From contig OY992537.1 of assembly GCA_963921195.1 (NCBI GenBank), positions 80,210,535 to 80,274,534 on the forward strand: DNA of 64,000 nt, in the 5' to 3' direction. The notes under the pieces are model-generated. The model had not been told where the DNA came from and made no database searches. It saw only the letters and a program-made list of their open reading frames with translations. Position numbers and translations under genes: made by a program. This DNA comes from Pegoplata infirma (Eukaryota; Arthropoda; Insecta; Diptera; Anthomyiidae). Positions 10,360 to 22,738 of this stretch are shown here, piece by piece; position 1 is the stretch's first letter; every line of letters begins with the position of its first letter.

Positions 10360-11873
10360 CACTAAAAAAAAACCTTTGCCAATTACAAGAAAAAGTCTCG
10401 TAATTCCAGTTTGCTAATATTTGACAGTTTTCCTTGTTTTTTACCAAACAATTTTTGATCGAAATTTATTTTTTTTTTTTTTTTTAAATTTTAAAAATTT
10501 TTTCGTAAATGTACAAATTTTCAAGCCAATTTTACAAAAAAAAAAATCTAGTTAAGTCACGAGAATTCCTTGTAAGTATTTCAAACCAACAAAGTCGAAA
10601 AGTTTAAATTTTATTGGTTACAAAAACTGGCAAAATTACAATAAAACGTCGTATTTTTACTAGTAATTCTCGTAAAATGGGAGGTAGCACAAAATCTATC
10701 AAAGTCACGAGAAGTCCTTGTAATTTTTGTCGCGTTACAAAAGTTGTAAATTTACAATTTTATTGGTAAAAAGTTTGTAAATTGTTGGTTATTTTACAAG
10801 GTTTTTACCAAAAAAATTGTAAATTTTACTAGGAACTCTCGTAAAGTAGGAGGTAGCAAGCAATTATTTTTCGAGGCATTTTTGGTAAATTTACAAGATT
10901 TTTTTTTATCGTTGTTTAACAAAAAATTTTTATTTTGAGCAAAAGGCCCATTTTTTTTTATCCATTTTCAACGAAAAATGATTAACTCGATCCGGCCTAC
11001 TAAAAATATGTGATATACATAATAAACAATTTCTTGATAAATATATGTTTGCATACATAAAATGTAAGTCAAATTTTATTTGTTTGGTGTCATAAAAAGA
11101 TTTGCATGAAATTTAATACAATGTGAATGTAAAATTTTATTTCTTTGCGAAAAACATGTTGACATTGATTTGTATTCATTTGCTGTTGTCAATGTATATG
11201 AGTGGCATCTAAGTACATTTATGTGGTTTTATTAATATTTTCTATGATTTAGTTTCGGTTTTTTTTTATTAAAAAATATATTTATATTCATGTTGCGACT
11301 TGAAGGATTATAAGCCGTTAGTAATCTTATTTAATATTTTCAATTTCTTTAAGTGTTTGATGTGGTAAATTAAATAACACGACTGCAAAGTTTTTTTTTT
11401 TATAAATTTTAAATATTATTATTTATTCAAAACTACACATATCGTTACAAATTAACCGCCCAGATAATTTTTTTTTTGTTATTTTACAATTTTACAAATT
11501 TCCTAGGTTTTTTACAACAAAAAAATTGGTAAATTCACGAGATATCCTTGTAAATTTTATTATTAAAAAGTTGTAAATTTACAATTTTATTGGTAAAAAT
11601 CTTGTAAAACAACGAAAAAGCTCGTCATTTTTACTAGGATTTCTCGTAAAATAGGAGGTAGCAAAAAATCTTGTAAATTTACGAAACCTCCTTGTTTTAT
11701 AGCGTCAAAGAATTTGGTAAATTTACAATTTTATTAGTAAAAAGCTTGTAAAACAACGAAATTATTGATAAAAAGCTTGTAAAATTACAATGAGTTGTTG
11801 TCAAATAGGAGGTAGCAACAAAAAAAGTTACAAACTTTTCTTGTCGTTTTACAATTTATTTTTTTTTTGAGTG
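10360..11873. mobile_element. TA-flanked inverted-repeat element, 1.5 kb, with internal tandem units
   Basis: The ends are TA-CACTAAAAAAAAACC and TTTTTTTTTTGAGTG-TA. The interior carries repeated units of about 100 bp with the order TTGTAAATTTAC, ATTTTATTGGTAAAAA, TTTTTACTAGGA, TCTCGTAAAATAGGAGGTAGCAA (near 10640-10870 and 11520-11830). A spacer of unrelated AT-rich DNA lies between. The TA target suggests the Tc1/mariner group. No transposase is present. Confidence 0.65.
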
Positions 11874-12123
11874 TAGTTTTCTTAAACAAATAGTTTTTAA
11901 TTTTTAGCGATTAAATAATTGAACGCCTTTTAATTTGTTGATTACGTTAATGGAAATTTATAAGTAGAAAATTTTCTCAGTGAATATTTGCCTATTTCAC
12001 TCAAATTTGGTTAGTTTATATATTTTGCACTAATTCATGATCTGAATAATCGTAGATTCAATCGGTCGTGAATGGCACAGAGGACCTATTTTCCGGCAAG
12101 CAGTGGTGCTGGTTGCTCTAAAT

Positions 12124-12283
12124 CAGTGGTGCGCACACACAGTGGTGTGGGTAATAGCAAGCGAAAAGTCAACAAATTTGCTCAAGAAACAGAATTTTAT
12201 AGTATACGTGAGTCGACTGCGCACAAGCAGCATTTTTTAGCCTATTCCCGCGGGAATAGGAATTACATAAATGCCCATCACTG
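12124..12283. mobile_element. 160-bp hAT-type MITE with exact 8-bp target duplication
   Basis: The flanks are CTCTAAAT at 12116-12123 and 12284-12291. The ends are CAGTGGTG and its near complement CATCACTG, a hAT-type CAG..CTG terminus. It contains a perfect 20-bp palindrome CCTATTCCCGCGGGAATAGG at 12241-12260. The overlapping open frame at 12072-12353 arises from this element and is not supported as a gene. Confidence 0.85.
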
Positions 12284-12358
12284 CTCTAAATTGACTGTAG
12301 TTTTCTCACTTGTTTTTTATAAATTTGTATTTGTTGTCATTTGTATTCAATAATTAAA

Positions 12359-12399
12359 CTAATTCCTTTATATTTTTTTTATTTTTCTTGCAGGTAAGG
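12359..12399 (+). promoter_or_regulatory. Candidate recursive splice site (ratchet point)
   Basis: A CTAAT branch-point motif (12359-12363) is followed by an almost pure T/C run and CTTGCAG|GTAAGG, with the junction between 12393 and 12394. The branch A is about 31 bases before the AG. A 3' splice site fused to a 5' splice site with no exon between is the known consensus of recursive splice sites in very long Drosophila introns. No exon is seen in the window, so this is a prediction from motif only. Confidence 0.4.
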
Positions 12400-12716
12400 A
12401 TAAATAACTGGTTGCTGTAATTTAGAACAGTAAGTGCATTTCTTTGACCATCATACATTTTTTTAAAAAATTTATAGAAGTAACATTTGAAATGAAATAT
12501 GTTTTGTAGATTTTTAAATAATTTTAAAATTTTGACGAAAAAAATTCCACTATTTGAAACTTATGTTAGACAACACGACACATTTCATGACAAGTATGTT
12601 TTAAAATGGTTTTATTTAAGAAAAAAATACTCTATGTATTAAATTCTTTCTATGTACGAAATTCTTTTTATGTACGAAATTCTTTCTTTCAATTTTATTT
12701 TGTTTATTTTTTGAGT

Positions 12717-15372
12717 TTATACCCTTAACTATAGTGGTAGATGGTATATATAAGTTTGTCATTCCGTTTGCAACATCTCGAAAAATAGCACCCTAAATAA
12801 TAGTAGTATATATTTTCATGATTCTCTACCGATTTTAAGACTAGCTGTTTTCTCAGACAACTCCGATGCCGAACAGCAGGCAACTCTGGTGCTTGGCATA
12901 AATTAGAAATTTTCCTGATCAGGCTGGTATTGAAATTCAGAACACTCGGTCTAGTGGTTCAGAAGTTATTAGCAATGAACTTCAGATAGGTTTAACCTTC
13001 AATTATCATGTTGAAAATCACATTAATCACACTCTGAAACAAAATCCTCCAATTCCAAATTTCCTTTCTCAAAATTTCCAAGATATGGTTTTTTGCAATT
13101 TTTGCTGTCACGCCCACAATAAAGACGGTGTTAAAAATTCCCGAATGGTGTATACTACTTTCATGATAGAGCATCCACACCTACCTTTAAAGGCTCATCG
13201 GAGGCGTGGGTTTTATAGTCAACATATTTTGAACCAGACTTTTTATCTTAAGTCAAAAGAGTGTTGGTACTTTTTACGAAAAAAAAAATCTTATTTCTTT
13301 ATTTTTTAAACTTTTAACTTAAAGATGGTGTAACGTCAGACTACAACAAAATATCGCTTAGTTTTTTGTTTTTAAAAAATCAGAAATCTATGTAGTTTTC
13401 AAATAAAATGCTTAAAATAAATCGAAATATATACGACCGTGCTACTGGCAAAAAACTGCAGCCGATCCGGTCCCAACCGTCCCCTTTTGGGGGCGTGGTT
13501 AAGAAAAAAGAAATAAAATTGTAGTAGCATTATTTAAGCAAAGATACCATAATTATTATTTATATCATCAATTCCACGAGAAACCGAAAAAAAACTGAAA
13601 TTTTCCAATATTTTGCATTCACAAGCTCTATGGAGACATTTACAGATAGCATTTATCAGATCCAAAGAATTTAAAAAATTTTATTAGCGATTTTCGTTTT
13701 TAAAAAATTAACAAATATGCTAAATCTGAGTAAATTTGTACAGCTTTAAAAAAATTTAAAAAATTTTATTAGCGATTTTCTTTTTTGAAAACATCAAAAA
13801 TATGCTAAATTTGAGTAAATTTGTACAGCTATACATTTCTAAGTACTATATGAATGAAATAAAGCGCAAAATGATGGTAAGTCCATTTTTATATTTAAAA
13901 ATATAGAAATAGTTGGTGGTTTAAAAGTGCATTTTAAATGCAAATGCAGTTTTTAAGAGTATTTTACACTACTTTTATCCCCTTTATTTTTTTTTGACAT
14001 CATAATTATTTTCTTCATAATTTTTGCTAAAAAAATGTCCTCCCAACTTTGTGCACGATATGTGCACTATTATTAATAATTTAAAAAAAAGGTTACCCAA
14101 TTTTCCCATATAAAAATTTACATTTTTCAAATTATACGCAATACATGTAAAATCGGTGTAACTTTGAACAGTTATATTTTCTCAAGTTCTAGTCGTATCT
14201 TATTGATCTAAAGCAAAATCAAGTGGTAAGACTGTCTATTTCCTTTTTTTAATAAGCGCAAAGATATTGGAGGTTCAAAAGTGCACTTTATATGCAAACT
14301 TAAAATGCATTTTTGCAAACTTTTTTAGGATATTTTGTCGAAACTACAATATAGTCAAAATATGTAATTTTTTCATTTAAATAAGTATCCTTAGTTTTTT
14401 GGACAGCTTTGTTGCTCGACTTTTAGTGACTGGATTTGAAAAAGCTCTTTCGATTTTTTTATATATTTTTTTTGATTTTAAAGCATTTTCTAAAAATATA
14501 TTTAAATGGATTTATATGACCTGCTCAAAAAAGAAAGAAAAGTGATTTATAGTAAAGAAAGAAAAGTGATTTATAAATTTTTCAAGTATGCAAATTTCAT
14601 AAACGTAAAGAAGGGTTAAAAAACTAAAAAATGCATTTTAAAACTGCATTTGCATTTAAAATGCACTTTTGCATGACCAATATTTTTGCGACTATTATAA
14701 AAGAAAATAGACAATTGAACTACTCAAATTTGCTTTAGATCAATCAGATACGGCAAGGTCTTACGAAAATATAATTTAAAAAATGGGAATTTTTATATGG
14801 GAAAATAATCTTTTTTTAAAAAAAATATTAAAAATAGTGCACTTATCGTGCACAAAGTACGGAGGATATTTTTTTGTAGTAAAAATTATGAAGAAAATAA
14901 TTATGTTACTTAAAAAAAATCTAAAGAGAAGAAAGTTTTGCAAAATGCACTAAAAAACTGCATTTTCATTTAAAATGCACTAAAATGCAACCACCAATTT
15001 TTACCATATTTTTAATATAAAAATAGAAGCACGTACCATCATTTCGAAATTACAAAGATTTTGCATTTTTTTGGTTTTTCAAAAAATGAGAATCGCAAAT
15101 CGCCAATTTTTTTATTTTTTGGATCTGATAAATGCAATATTTAAATGGCGCCACTAAGCTTCTGTGTGCCGAATATAACAAAAATCAATATACCGCTGGT
15201 CAGAAAATGCAAATTTTTTTCATTATTTGTCTTGGAATTAATGATATAAAGGTTGAAAATGTCTCCAACGTCCTTAAAGGCCCCCCAAACGATCCCGCAA
15301 ACTTTTGTATGCCCTGTTTTTTTTTAAGGGTATTAAAAGATTCGGCACATCCGAATATAACACTCTTACTTG
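12717..15372 (+). mobile_element. Diverged HINE interrupted by a foldback element
   Basis: The 5' end TTTATACCCTTAACTATAGTGGTAGATGGTATATATAAG with CATTCCGTTTGCAAC is at 12717. A 3' end AGGGTATTAAAAGATTCGGCACATCCGAATATAACACTCTTACTTGTTT is at 15325-15372. The 1.5 kb palindrome at 13649-15135 lies between. Treating both ends as one element is inference from order and orientation. Confidence 0.5.
13649..15135. mobile_element. 1.5 kb foldback element with about 0.7 kb arms
   Basis: GCATTTATCAGATCC at 13649 pairs with GGATCTGATAAATGC ending at 15135. Further pairs are GATGGTAAGTCCATTTTTAT (13874) with CACGTACCATC (15032), GTGCACGATATGTGCAC (14050) with GTGCACTTATCGTGCAC (14837), and TTATTGATCTAAAGCAAA (14201) with its complement near 14735. 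The centre is about 14390. The words TAAAATGCATTTT/AAAATGCACTTTT recur in both arms. A one-armed relative is at 27771. Confidence 0.8.
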
Positions 15373-16934
15373 TTTATGCTTTCGTTATCCAAAATGTCGA
15401 ACCCTTTTGTACACTGTACAAAAAGTATTTCATTTATTTATTATTTATTTACCATTTTTTATTTGAATTTTTTTCTTGCCAAATAAATCTTATTATAATC
15501 TTCTAACTCATTTTCAAATGTTATTTAAAATAAATTTATTTTAATCCAATCATCAAATCAAACTCTAATTAAATAATTTATTTCACAAATTTAACTTTTC
15601 AATTAAATGACTTTATTTTCCCTTGCCCAAATAAAACCAATACACCCAGCACCCATTTCTTTACCGTATTCATTACTATATCCTTTTAACAAAAACAAAA
15701 TTAATTGTTTAGTCAACCCTTTTACTTTTCACAAACAAAACTGTAATCCCTTACACATACCCTAACAATTTCAAAACCCACTTCATTCTTTGCAAATCGA
15801 CCCGACTATTTTGCAAAATCAGTTATTCGGAAGGTGGAGTGGGTATAAATACACAATAGTAAATGTTTAAAGAAAATTATTTACATTCTTGAAATAATTT
15901 TCCATAGTAAGTATAATGTTTTAGTAGCAACATTTTTTTTTTTTATATTTTTAACTGATATTGATTTAAACTTGAAGTGAAAAGAATACCATTTTCGAAA
16001 CTAAAAAAAATAAATAAAAAGATGGATGGTTGGTTGGAGGTTGTAGCATTCAAGCATAAAGATAAGTAAGTAAAATGAAAAATAACAAGAAGAATAATAT
16101 CAGCAGAATTTTTCATTTCGTAAATAACACAGTTTAACTTAAAAGATTAGAAAATATTTTCAAATAGTTTGTTTTTATTTAACTCTTCTACTACAGTTAT
16201 AACAAAATTTATTACATCGTTTGTAACACAATAAATATATGATATGAAAATATAAAAAACAACAAAATGTTGGTGATTAAAGTTGTTGTTGAATGATAAA
16301 GCATAGCCAAAAAAAGTGTGTAATTGGTTCAATTAAAAAAATTATCAAAAATAAAAATAACACTACTTTACAAAAATATTTGTTTTTTGCAAAGACTTCT
16401 AGGGTAAATTCTCATAAGTGTTTTAACCTCCTTAACATGAAGCTGTCACCAGACAAATTGTATCAAATCGCCTTCTCGAAATATAGGCATTTTAATTTTT
16501 TGTGGACCAAGCTCTTAAAGCCGGCAATTTTTTTTTAATATTGGAAAAGTATATGTTAAAGTTATTCATATTTTTTTATTCGAATTTCTTATAAAATTAC
16601 CTAAATTTTGCAAGAAATCCGGAATAGATACGATCAAAGATACCATCAGGACATTATAAAGAAGTTCAAAATGTCCTTTTTTAGTAATATCCGAATTTTG
16701 CAAGAAATTTTCCGTTTTAAGCAAATATGTAAAGAAGACACTAAAATAAATAGAACCTGTGGTTAAAATCATGAATCCATTTAGTATATTTAGAAATATT
16801 TGCAAAAGAAATCAAAGTTTTAAACCAAATTTTTATGATTATTTTTGGTAAAATTAAAAAAAAAAAATGTTAATCACATTTCCTAAAGTATTTTTGCCTT
16901 CTTAACACCAATATGACATCATAATTTTTTTTTT
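15373..16934. other. AT-rich stretch, nothing recognised
   Basis: No repeat ends, coding signature or RNA gene were recognised. Short frames here lack any protein-like composition. It includes an unusually C/A-rich strand at 15540-15830, which may be unique sequence. Confidence 0.5.
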
Positions 16935-17183
16935 TTTTTTATTTCGAATTTCATCGATCGCTGGAAATATTATGGTTCGTTGGGTCTAAAAACTCTATGT
17001 TTAAATTTTTAGCCAAATCGGACAAAGTTAACCCAATTTTTTCCCAAACAAACCAAATTTTTTTTTTCGTTTTTTATTTTTTTTATTTCATTAGCTTATT
17101 ATTAACTAAAAATTTCATTTTGGTAGGATAAACCCTTCCGCTTCAAAATTGACTTCGAAAAAAAAAAAATTTGGGCCGTCGGG

Positions 17184-18395
17184 CACGGTGAGCCTCAGCG
17201 ATGTTTAGGTTGAACTTTAGTGTCGACGAAAAGTGTAAACGCAGTTTGATTTCTATATGATTCAATGTCACAAAACTCTTAACACCGAAATCGTAGCTGC
17301 TCGCATTTGAGAGATATCGCGAAACAAATGTTTTTTTATTTTCTTAAATTTTGACACTTAAGTTTTTTATATACATATTTTCAAAAACTAAGTATGCAGT
17401 TTAAACTGTACTTATTTACAGGCCTCAAAGCAGTACACATGAAAATCCTATTAAGTTCGCGAAAATTCGCGAAACTATTTTTTTCTGTTTTCGTTTTTTA
17501 TCTTAAGATAGGCTTCTTTAAATCTTTGTAAAAACTTGGTATGGAGTTTTACTTGTACTTGATCAAAGGTCAGACAGACAAAGGTCGAAGTAGTAAGTGT
17601 TAAATTTCGCGAGATATCGCGAAACAAAATATTTTTTTTATTTTTACATCAAAATTGTGTAAAAACGTAGTATGCAGTTTGATTCGAACATGTTGTAGCT
17701 GCTCACTTTCGCGAGAAATAGTGAAAAAACCTTGTGTTTTTTTTTTTTGTTTTTATTAATAGAAGATTAAAATTGTTGAAAACACGAAATGCAGTTTGAC
17801 TTGTTATTGATCAATGGTCATAACATTAAAATTCTAGCTGCTCAATTCTTCGAGATATCGCAAAAAAAAAAATGCATGCATAAAAATTGTAGATGATTAA
17901 TTTCTTGAAATATCGCAAAATTACTGTTCAAACTTTTATATTAATTAATTTGTTTTTTCTTTGGTGTCCAAAGTAATTAAAAAAATTCAAGTAACGGCAA
18001 AAATATGGTAAACTATTTGAATTTTACGTGATTGATGGTGGTAAGACTGCTGAAATCAATATACAGACTGCTAATTTACGCGAAAAATAAATTGTTTTCC
18101 AAAATTTTTTATTTATTTTGAATTTTGCGATTTCTCGCGAAATAAAGGAGATATGATTTGGATGTTAACTGTTTTGTGACCTGTAAATAAATATAATTAA
18201 AACTGTATACTCAGTTTTTAAAAATATTTAAAAAAACTTCGGTGTCAAAATTTAAGAAAATACAAAAACACTAATTTCGCGATATCTCGCTACGATTTCG
18301 CTGTTTTGTGACATTTAATCATGTCGAAGTCAAACTGTATTTACACTTTTCGTCGGCACTTAAGTTCAACCTAAACATCGCTGAGCCTCACCGTG
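17184..18395. mobile_element. 1.2 kb foldback element with CACGGTGAG ends
   Basis: The left end CACGGTGAGCCTCAGCGATG and the right end CATCGCTGAGCCTCACCGTG are inverse copies with one mismatch. Pairing continues through TTTAGGTTGAACTT and GACGAAAAGTGTAAA into arms of several hundred bases rich in TTTCGCGATATCTCGC-type words. No convincing target duplication was found. Confidence 0.75.
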
Positions 18396-18419
18396 TGAGG
18401 TCCCTTTCGAAACATTTTT

Positions 18420-19010
18420 TAAATTTGTTTTTTTAGTTTTGACTTGAAAGGATTTTAGCTGAGATGTTTCTATTAATGATACACATCCACAAAAAAATTT
18501 ATTTCTATCTGTTTCTATTTTTTCTATCAAAAAATATCAAAAAATGTCAAAAAATTGACTTTTTACCCTTTTTTATTATCACAAAAAATTACCTTTGACA
18601 AATTTCGTCGATTGCCGGGAATATTATGGTTCAATTTATCGGACAATTTAAACCTCTACTGCTGGGGGGTTAAAGTTTGGCCCTATACATTTTTTTTGGT
18701 TTGTATAAAATACTTTAATCTCCCAGGGGCACGGGTTAAAATTGTCTGATTTGTCTAAAAATGTTAACATAGAGTTTTTGGACCAAAACTAACCATAATT
18801 TGCCAGACAATCTACAAAAGTAATTATTTGTGATAAACCATAAAATTTGAAAAGGGGTAAAAAACACAATTTTTGTTTTTTTTTTTATAAATTTCAGAAT
18901 ACAATAAAGATTTTACAAATTAAAAAATATTTTTTGTGTGGATATGTTTAATTAAAAGTAACATCTCAGCTAAAATCATTTCAAGTCAAAAATAATCTTT
19001 TTTTTTTTTA
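18420..19010. repeat. Palindrome of about 0.59 kb
   Basis: GACTTGAAAGGATTTTAGCTGAGATGTT at 18440 pairs with AACATCTCAGCTAAAATCATTTCAAGTC at 18960. Inner pairing includes CCGGGAATATTATGGTT with AACCATAATTTGCC. The centre is near 18715. Confidence 0.7.
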
Positions 19011-19150
19011 ATTTATGGTAGAATTTTGAAGCGGAAGGGTTTATCACACCAAAATAAAATTTTTAGTCGTTAATAAGCTAATCAAGTTTGTATGGGGAAA
19101 AATTGTTTGGGCCAAAACGAACCATAATTTGTCCGGCTATCGACGAAATA

Positions 19151-20031
19151 TATATATTCGACAAAATAAAGTGCTCAGGTGTTAAACATATTTAATTCGT
19201 CGACAAATTTTAAAATAAAAGAACTTATTATAACCAATCAAGTATTATAAGAAAAACTGCTGTATATTTAGTTTATTAAGCTATAATTTAAGTTTAATAG
19301 CTTCCAGATTAAGTAAATAATAACGTTCTAAGAAAGTCGAACGGAAAAATTAAATTTTTTATAGACATTTTTTAAATTTTTTTAAAAATGTTTTTAAATT
19401 GTTTTTTTCCAAATTAAAAAAGTGCCAAATAATTTATATTCGGCTCTTAGCAAATTTTTTAATGACCCAAATTCAAATTTTTTAAATGCAGTAAAAAAAT
19501 CAGCATTTTTTGATCTCCAATTCTTTAACCACCAAGTTTTTGTAAACAAAGAAAATGTAACCAGATATAAAAATAAATATAAATAAATATAAAGATTTTA
19601 TGTTTGGTTACAGATATAAAAATAAAAATATTTTAGTACACACTTCAATGAACTAAAATCAATAAACAGTAAAATCTATTATTTGTTTAAAGGTGTTAAA
19701 GGTGTTTTTTTACTGCCATTTTGAATTGCTGATGTGGGTACCCAAGTATCCCCTGTCACTCTGTTTAAAGTGTTTATTATTGGCATCTTGAATTGCTTAT
19801 CAAAAAAAGAAACAAATCGATTTTATTTTATTAGAAAAGAAATCGCAAATTCAAAAAATCATTTTATGTCAATTTTAAGTGAACTACTATTCAAAAAACA
19901 TGCAGCCATACCATAGAAAATAACATAAAATTAAAATCGACTTTTAATTTTATTTCCATACAAATTGTTTTTGTTTTTAAAATCGAATAGACTTTTTGTT
20001 TTTCTTTGGTACGGGCCATAAAATTTGCATA
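19151..20031. other. AT-rich stretch, nothing recognised
   Basis: It contains short duplicated words (ATAAAAATAAATATAAATAAATATAAAG near 19565) but no element ends or coding signature. Confidence 0.45.
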
Positions 20032-20920
20032 CACACAGAAAACAAATTTGATTTATCAACTGAAATTCAGTTATTGCAACACAAAAGTGGTTGAAACTTT
20101 TGTGTATTGGTCGACACAATTGAATATACCGTCCAACAGCCAATATTTATCATGAACCGGGTGATATACGTCTGAAAATAGAGATCAAATGGTGTAAAAC
20201 TACTTTAACAGTTTTTCTTTTCGTGATCCTGTTTGCTTTTAAAAGGACTTTACAGTTCTAAAGGATACATTTTATAAAACATTTTTGAAATATTTGTAAT
20301 TGTCCTAGGATGACACTGTTGACGGCAGATGAAAGAGGAGGATCTCCTCTAATTTTTCTATTTTTCTATTTTGCCATATCAGGATAAAAGGATGTGAATA
20401 AAGTCATTTGTAAACTTTATCAAAATACTTTGTTGAAAATTGTGAATGGTATTGAAGGACACATTTTTGAATGGACGTAACTTATCTCCATTTTCCTGAT
20501 ATGTAAAAATAATAAAATAGGAAAATTGGGGGAGATTCTCCTTTTACATTTGGTATCAATAATGGCATGTGGATTAATAAAAAATTAAAAAATTTAAATA
20601 ATTTATTATAAAATTTAATTGTCTTCAACTTTGAAGTCATTTTAAAAGCAAACAGGATCACGCAATGAAAAACTGTAAATGTAGTTTTACTACATTTAGT
20701 CTCTAGTTTCAAACGTATATTATCCAGTTCGTGTTCAAAGACTTTTTTCATTTTTATCGGACGGTGATATTGGTAGTTACAAATGAATTCTGATGATATA
20801 ACTGGCTTTAATTTGAAAAAACAAAAAAAAAATCGGTTGTCACACCCAAATATAGTAGCAGCAACCGAATCTGAGCTGATACAACTAAAAAATTCCGTTT
20901 AAAATTTATTTTTCTGTGTG
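20032..20920. mobile_element. TA-flanked element with CACACAGAAAA ends
   Basis: TA-CACACAGAAAACAAATTT on the left and AAATTTATTTTTCTGTGTG-TA on the right are inverse copies with small differences. A 0.58 kb palindrome occupies most of the interior. A TA target and short inverted ends fit the Tc1/mariner type. No transposase is present. Confidence 0.55.
20154..20730. repeat. Palindrome of 0.58 kb
   Basis: GAACCGGGTGATATACGTCTG at 20154 pairs with CAAACGTATATTATCCAGTTC ending at 20730. GTGATCCTGTTTGCTTTTAAAA pairs with TTTTAAAAGCAAACAGGATCAC. The centre is about 20442. Confidence 0.75.
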
Positions 20921-21341
20921 TACAATTTGTGTATGACTACCCGGTTACCCCAGTCACTCTCTTAAAGGTGTTTTCTTTTCGTCACTCTCATATGTTAAAT
21001 TTATTTGAATCCTTATCCTCCACTGTTGAAGTAAAATTTATTGGGTAGTGTATCAAAAAGCTCGTACACGACTCGGGCAGACATTTCTTTCTTAAACTAG
21101 TATTTGTATATGAATGTTTATTTATATTCTTTAGAACATAAATAAATAAAGAGCAAATGTTATGGCATCCTTTTTGCTAAAGAATCTTAGCAGTGAAAAG
21201 AAAAAAAAAAAAACTTACAATTATTAACATTTTCTTCTGAACTTATGAAAACAGTGGTTAAGAGAATACAAAAGATTTAAAAAAAACTAAATTGGACCTG
21301 AAACTTCAAATATATAAAAAGGAGAAGATTTTAAGGTTGGT

Positions 21342-21823
21342 CCCAGCAAAAACATGGTAATGAGTTGTGAAAAGTAATCATTACCAAGTACATTATTTAT
21401 AATGAGTACCCATTACCATTAACATTATTTTAAGCCCAAAAGTAACTACTTCTCAGTAATATGTTATAAAAGCACCTCTAAGTAATAATATCTTCTTGCA
21501 CTTGCAGTTTTTAACCTTTACAATTCAATTAACTTAAAAAGTACTTAAAAACGTAATAAAATTTACGGAATTTTTAAGTGTTAGTAAAAACAAGTTAAAT
21601 TAGTTTTAATTAACTAATTATTTTACTTCTTATTGGTAATGGGTTTTTACTCCTTATTTGTAATCCGAGGTAGTAACTACTTATGTATCTCCATACTCTT
21701 CACTAGTTATTTTTGTCTCACGCCCTTGTTAAAATAATTAGTGTTTCATTCAATAAGTAAGTAGTGATAAACAATTGTTTCGGATTACAAAACCCATTAC
21801 TAGTAATGTCAGTTTTTGCTGGG
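21342..21823. mobile_element. CCC-group MITE, 482 bp, GT target duplication
   Basis: The ends are CCCAGCAAAAAC and GTTTTTGCTGGG. GT is present on both sides (21340-21341 and 21824-21825). The interior repeats ATTACCA/TAATGAGTA-type words (AGTAATGGGTTTT). The termini and the 2-bp duplication match the group at 7953, 34936, 37095, 38663, 44548, 47651 and 51239. Confidence 0.7.
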
Positions 21824-21959
21824 GTGTGTCTCGTCTCACGGAATAATATGAACTTTCGGAAAAATTCCGATAACACCCTAGGTAACGGGAATATCATCTA
21901 GAGCAAAAATATGTGTCGACTTAAATTTAATAATAGTTATTTCGTATTTATATGACTAA

Positions 21960-22499
21960 ATATTAAAAATATAAAAAATATTTGAGTAAATTTTTAATAC
22001 TATTGAGTAAAAGATTACTCTATTTTGCACCAGTAAAGGATTTAATAGTATTGAGTAAATTTTTAATAAAAATTTATTAAATGTTTGAAAAAAAATTGAT
22101 TGAATTTTTAACTGACACAATTAAAAATTTACTCAAAATTTATGTATTTATTTTTTAAAAAGTTTAAAATTTTTTTATAAAAAAAAATGCAAAAAACTTG
22201 TTTTTTCAAACTTTACCAAACATATCTATGTTTCAAAGACATAGGAAAATTTTATAAAGACGATTACAAACTTTCATATACATACATAAAAATCTATAAA
22301 CTAAACCAGAATTCAAAAAACTATGAGTTTTAAAAAAAATAAAAAAAAATACTAAATTTTTATTAAATTATTTACTTAAATTGTTTTTAAAATTTTTAGG
22401 TAAATTTTTAATTGCGTCAATTAAAAAATTACTCAATTTTTGTCTTTAAATTTAAACAAGTGCTAACTCAAATTTGTTTCCTCCATATTTTTTTCTGTG
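21960..22499. mobile_element. TA-flanked MITE with ACTCAATTTTT-rich interior, copy 1
   Basis: This is an inverse-orientation relative of 57605-58113. Shared blocks in order are GAGTAAATTTTTAATACTATTGAG, CATAGGAAAATTTTATAAAGACG, TTAAAAAATTACTCAATTTT and CTCCATATTTTTTTCTGTG-TA. The left terminus is decayed. The interior rarely departs from A and T. Confidence 0.65.
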
Positions 22500-22738
22500 T
22501 AGGTCTATGGCCTCACATTAGCCGGATTTTATAGTTTCCTGCTACTGTTACAGAGGTATTAAAAAAACCTTTTTTCCCATTTGAAGAAATTGCTACATAA
22601 TCGCCGATTCGGCCGATAACCTGAGACATCCCAACCAACCTTAGATCCGATTTTGCCTGTTCCTATTTTGACCATCTCCAAACTTAACTATAGTTAAGTC
22701 TATAAAGGCTATAGCCTATGACCATTATACGTATTGAT

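Larger units (their letters stand above)
16935..19150. repeat. Outer inverted repeat enclosing two further palindromes
   Basis: TTTCATCGATCGCTGG..TTATGGTTCG near 16950 and AAACCCTTCCGCTTCAAAATT near 17127 are matched in inverse order by TTTTGAAGCGGAAGGGTTTATC near 19024 and CGAACCATAATTTGTCCGGC near 19118. The arms are about 200 bp and diverged. The inside is occupied by the elements at 17184-18395 and 18420-19010. Confidence 0.6.
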
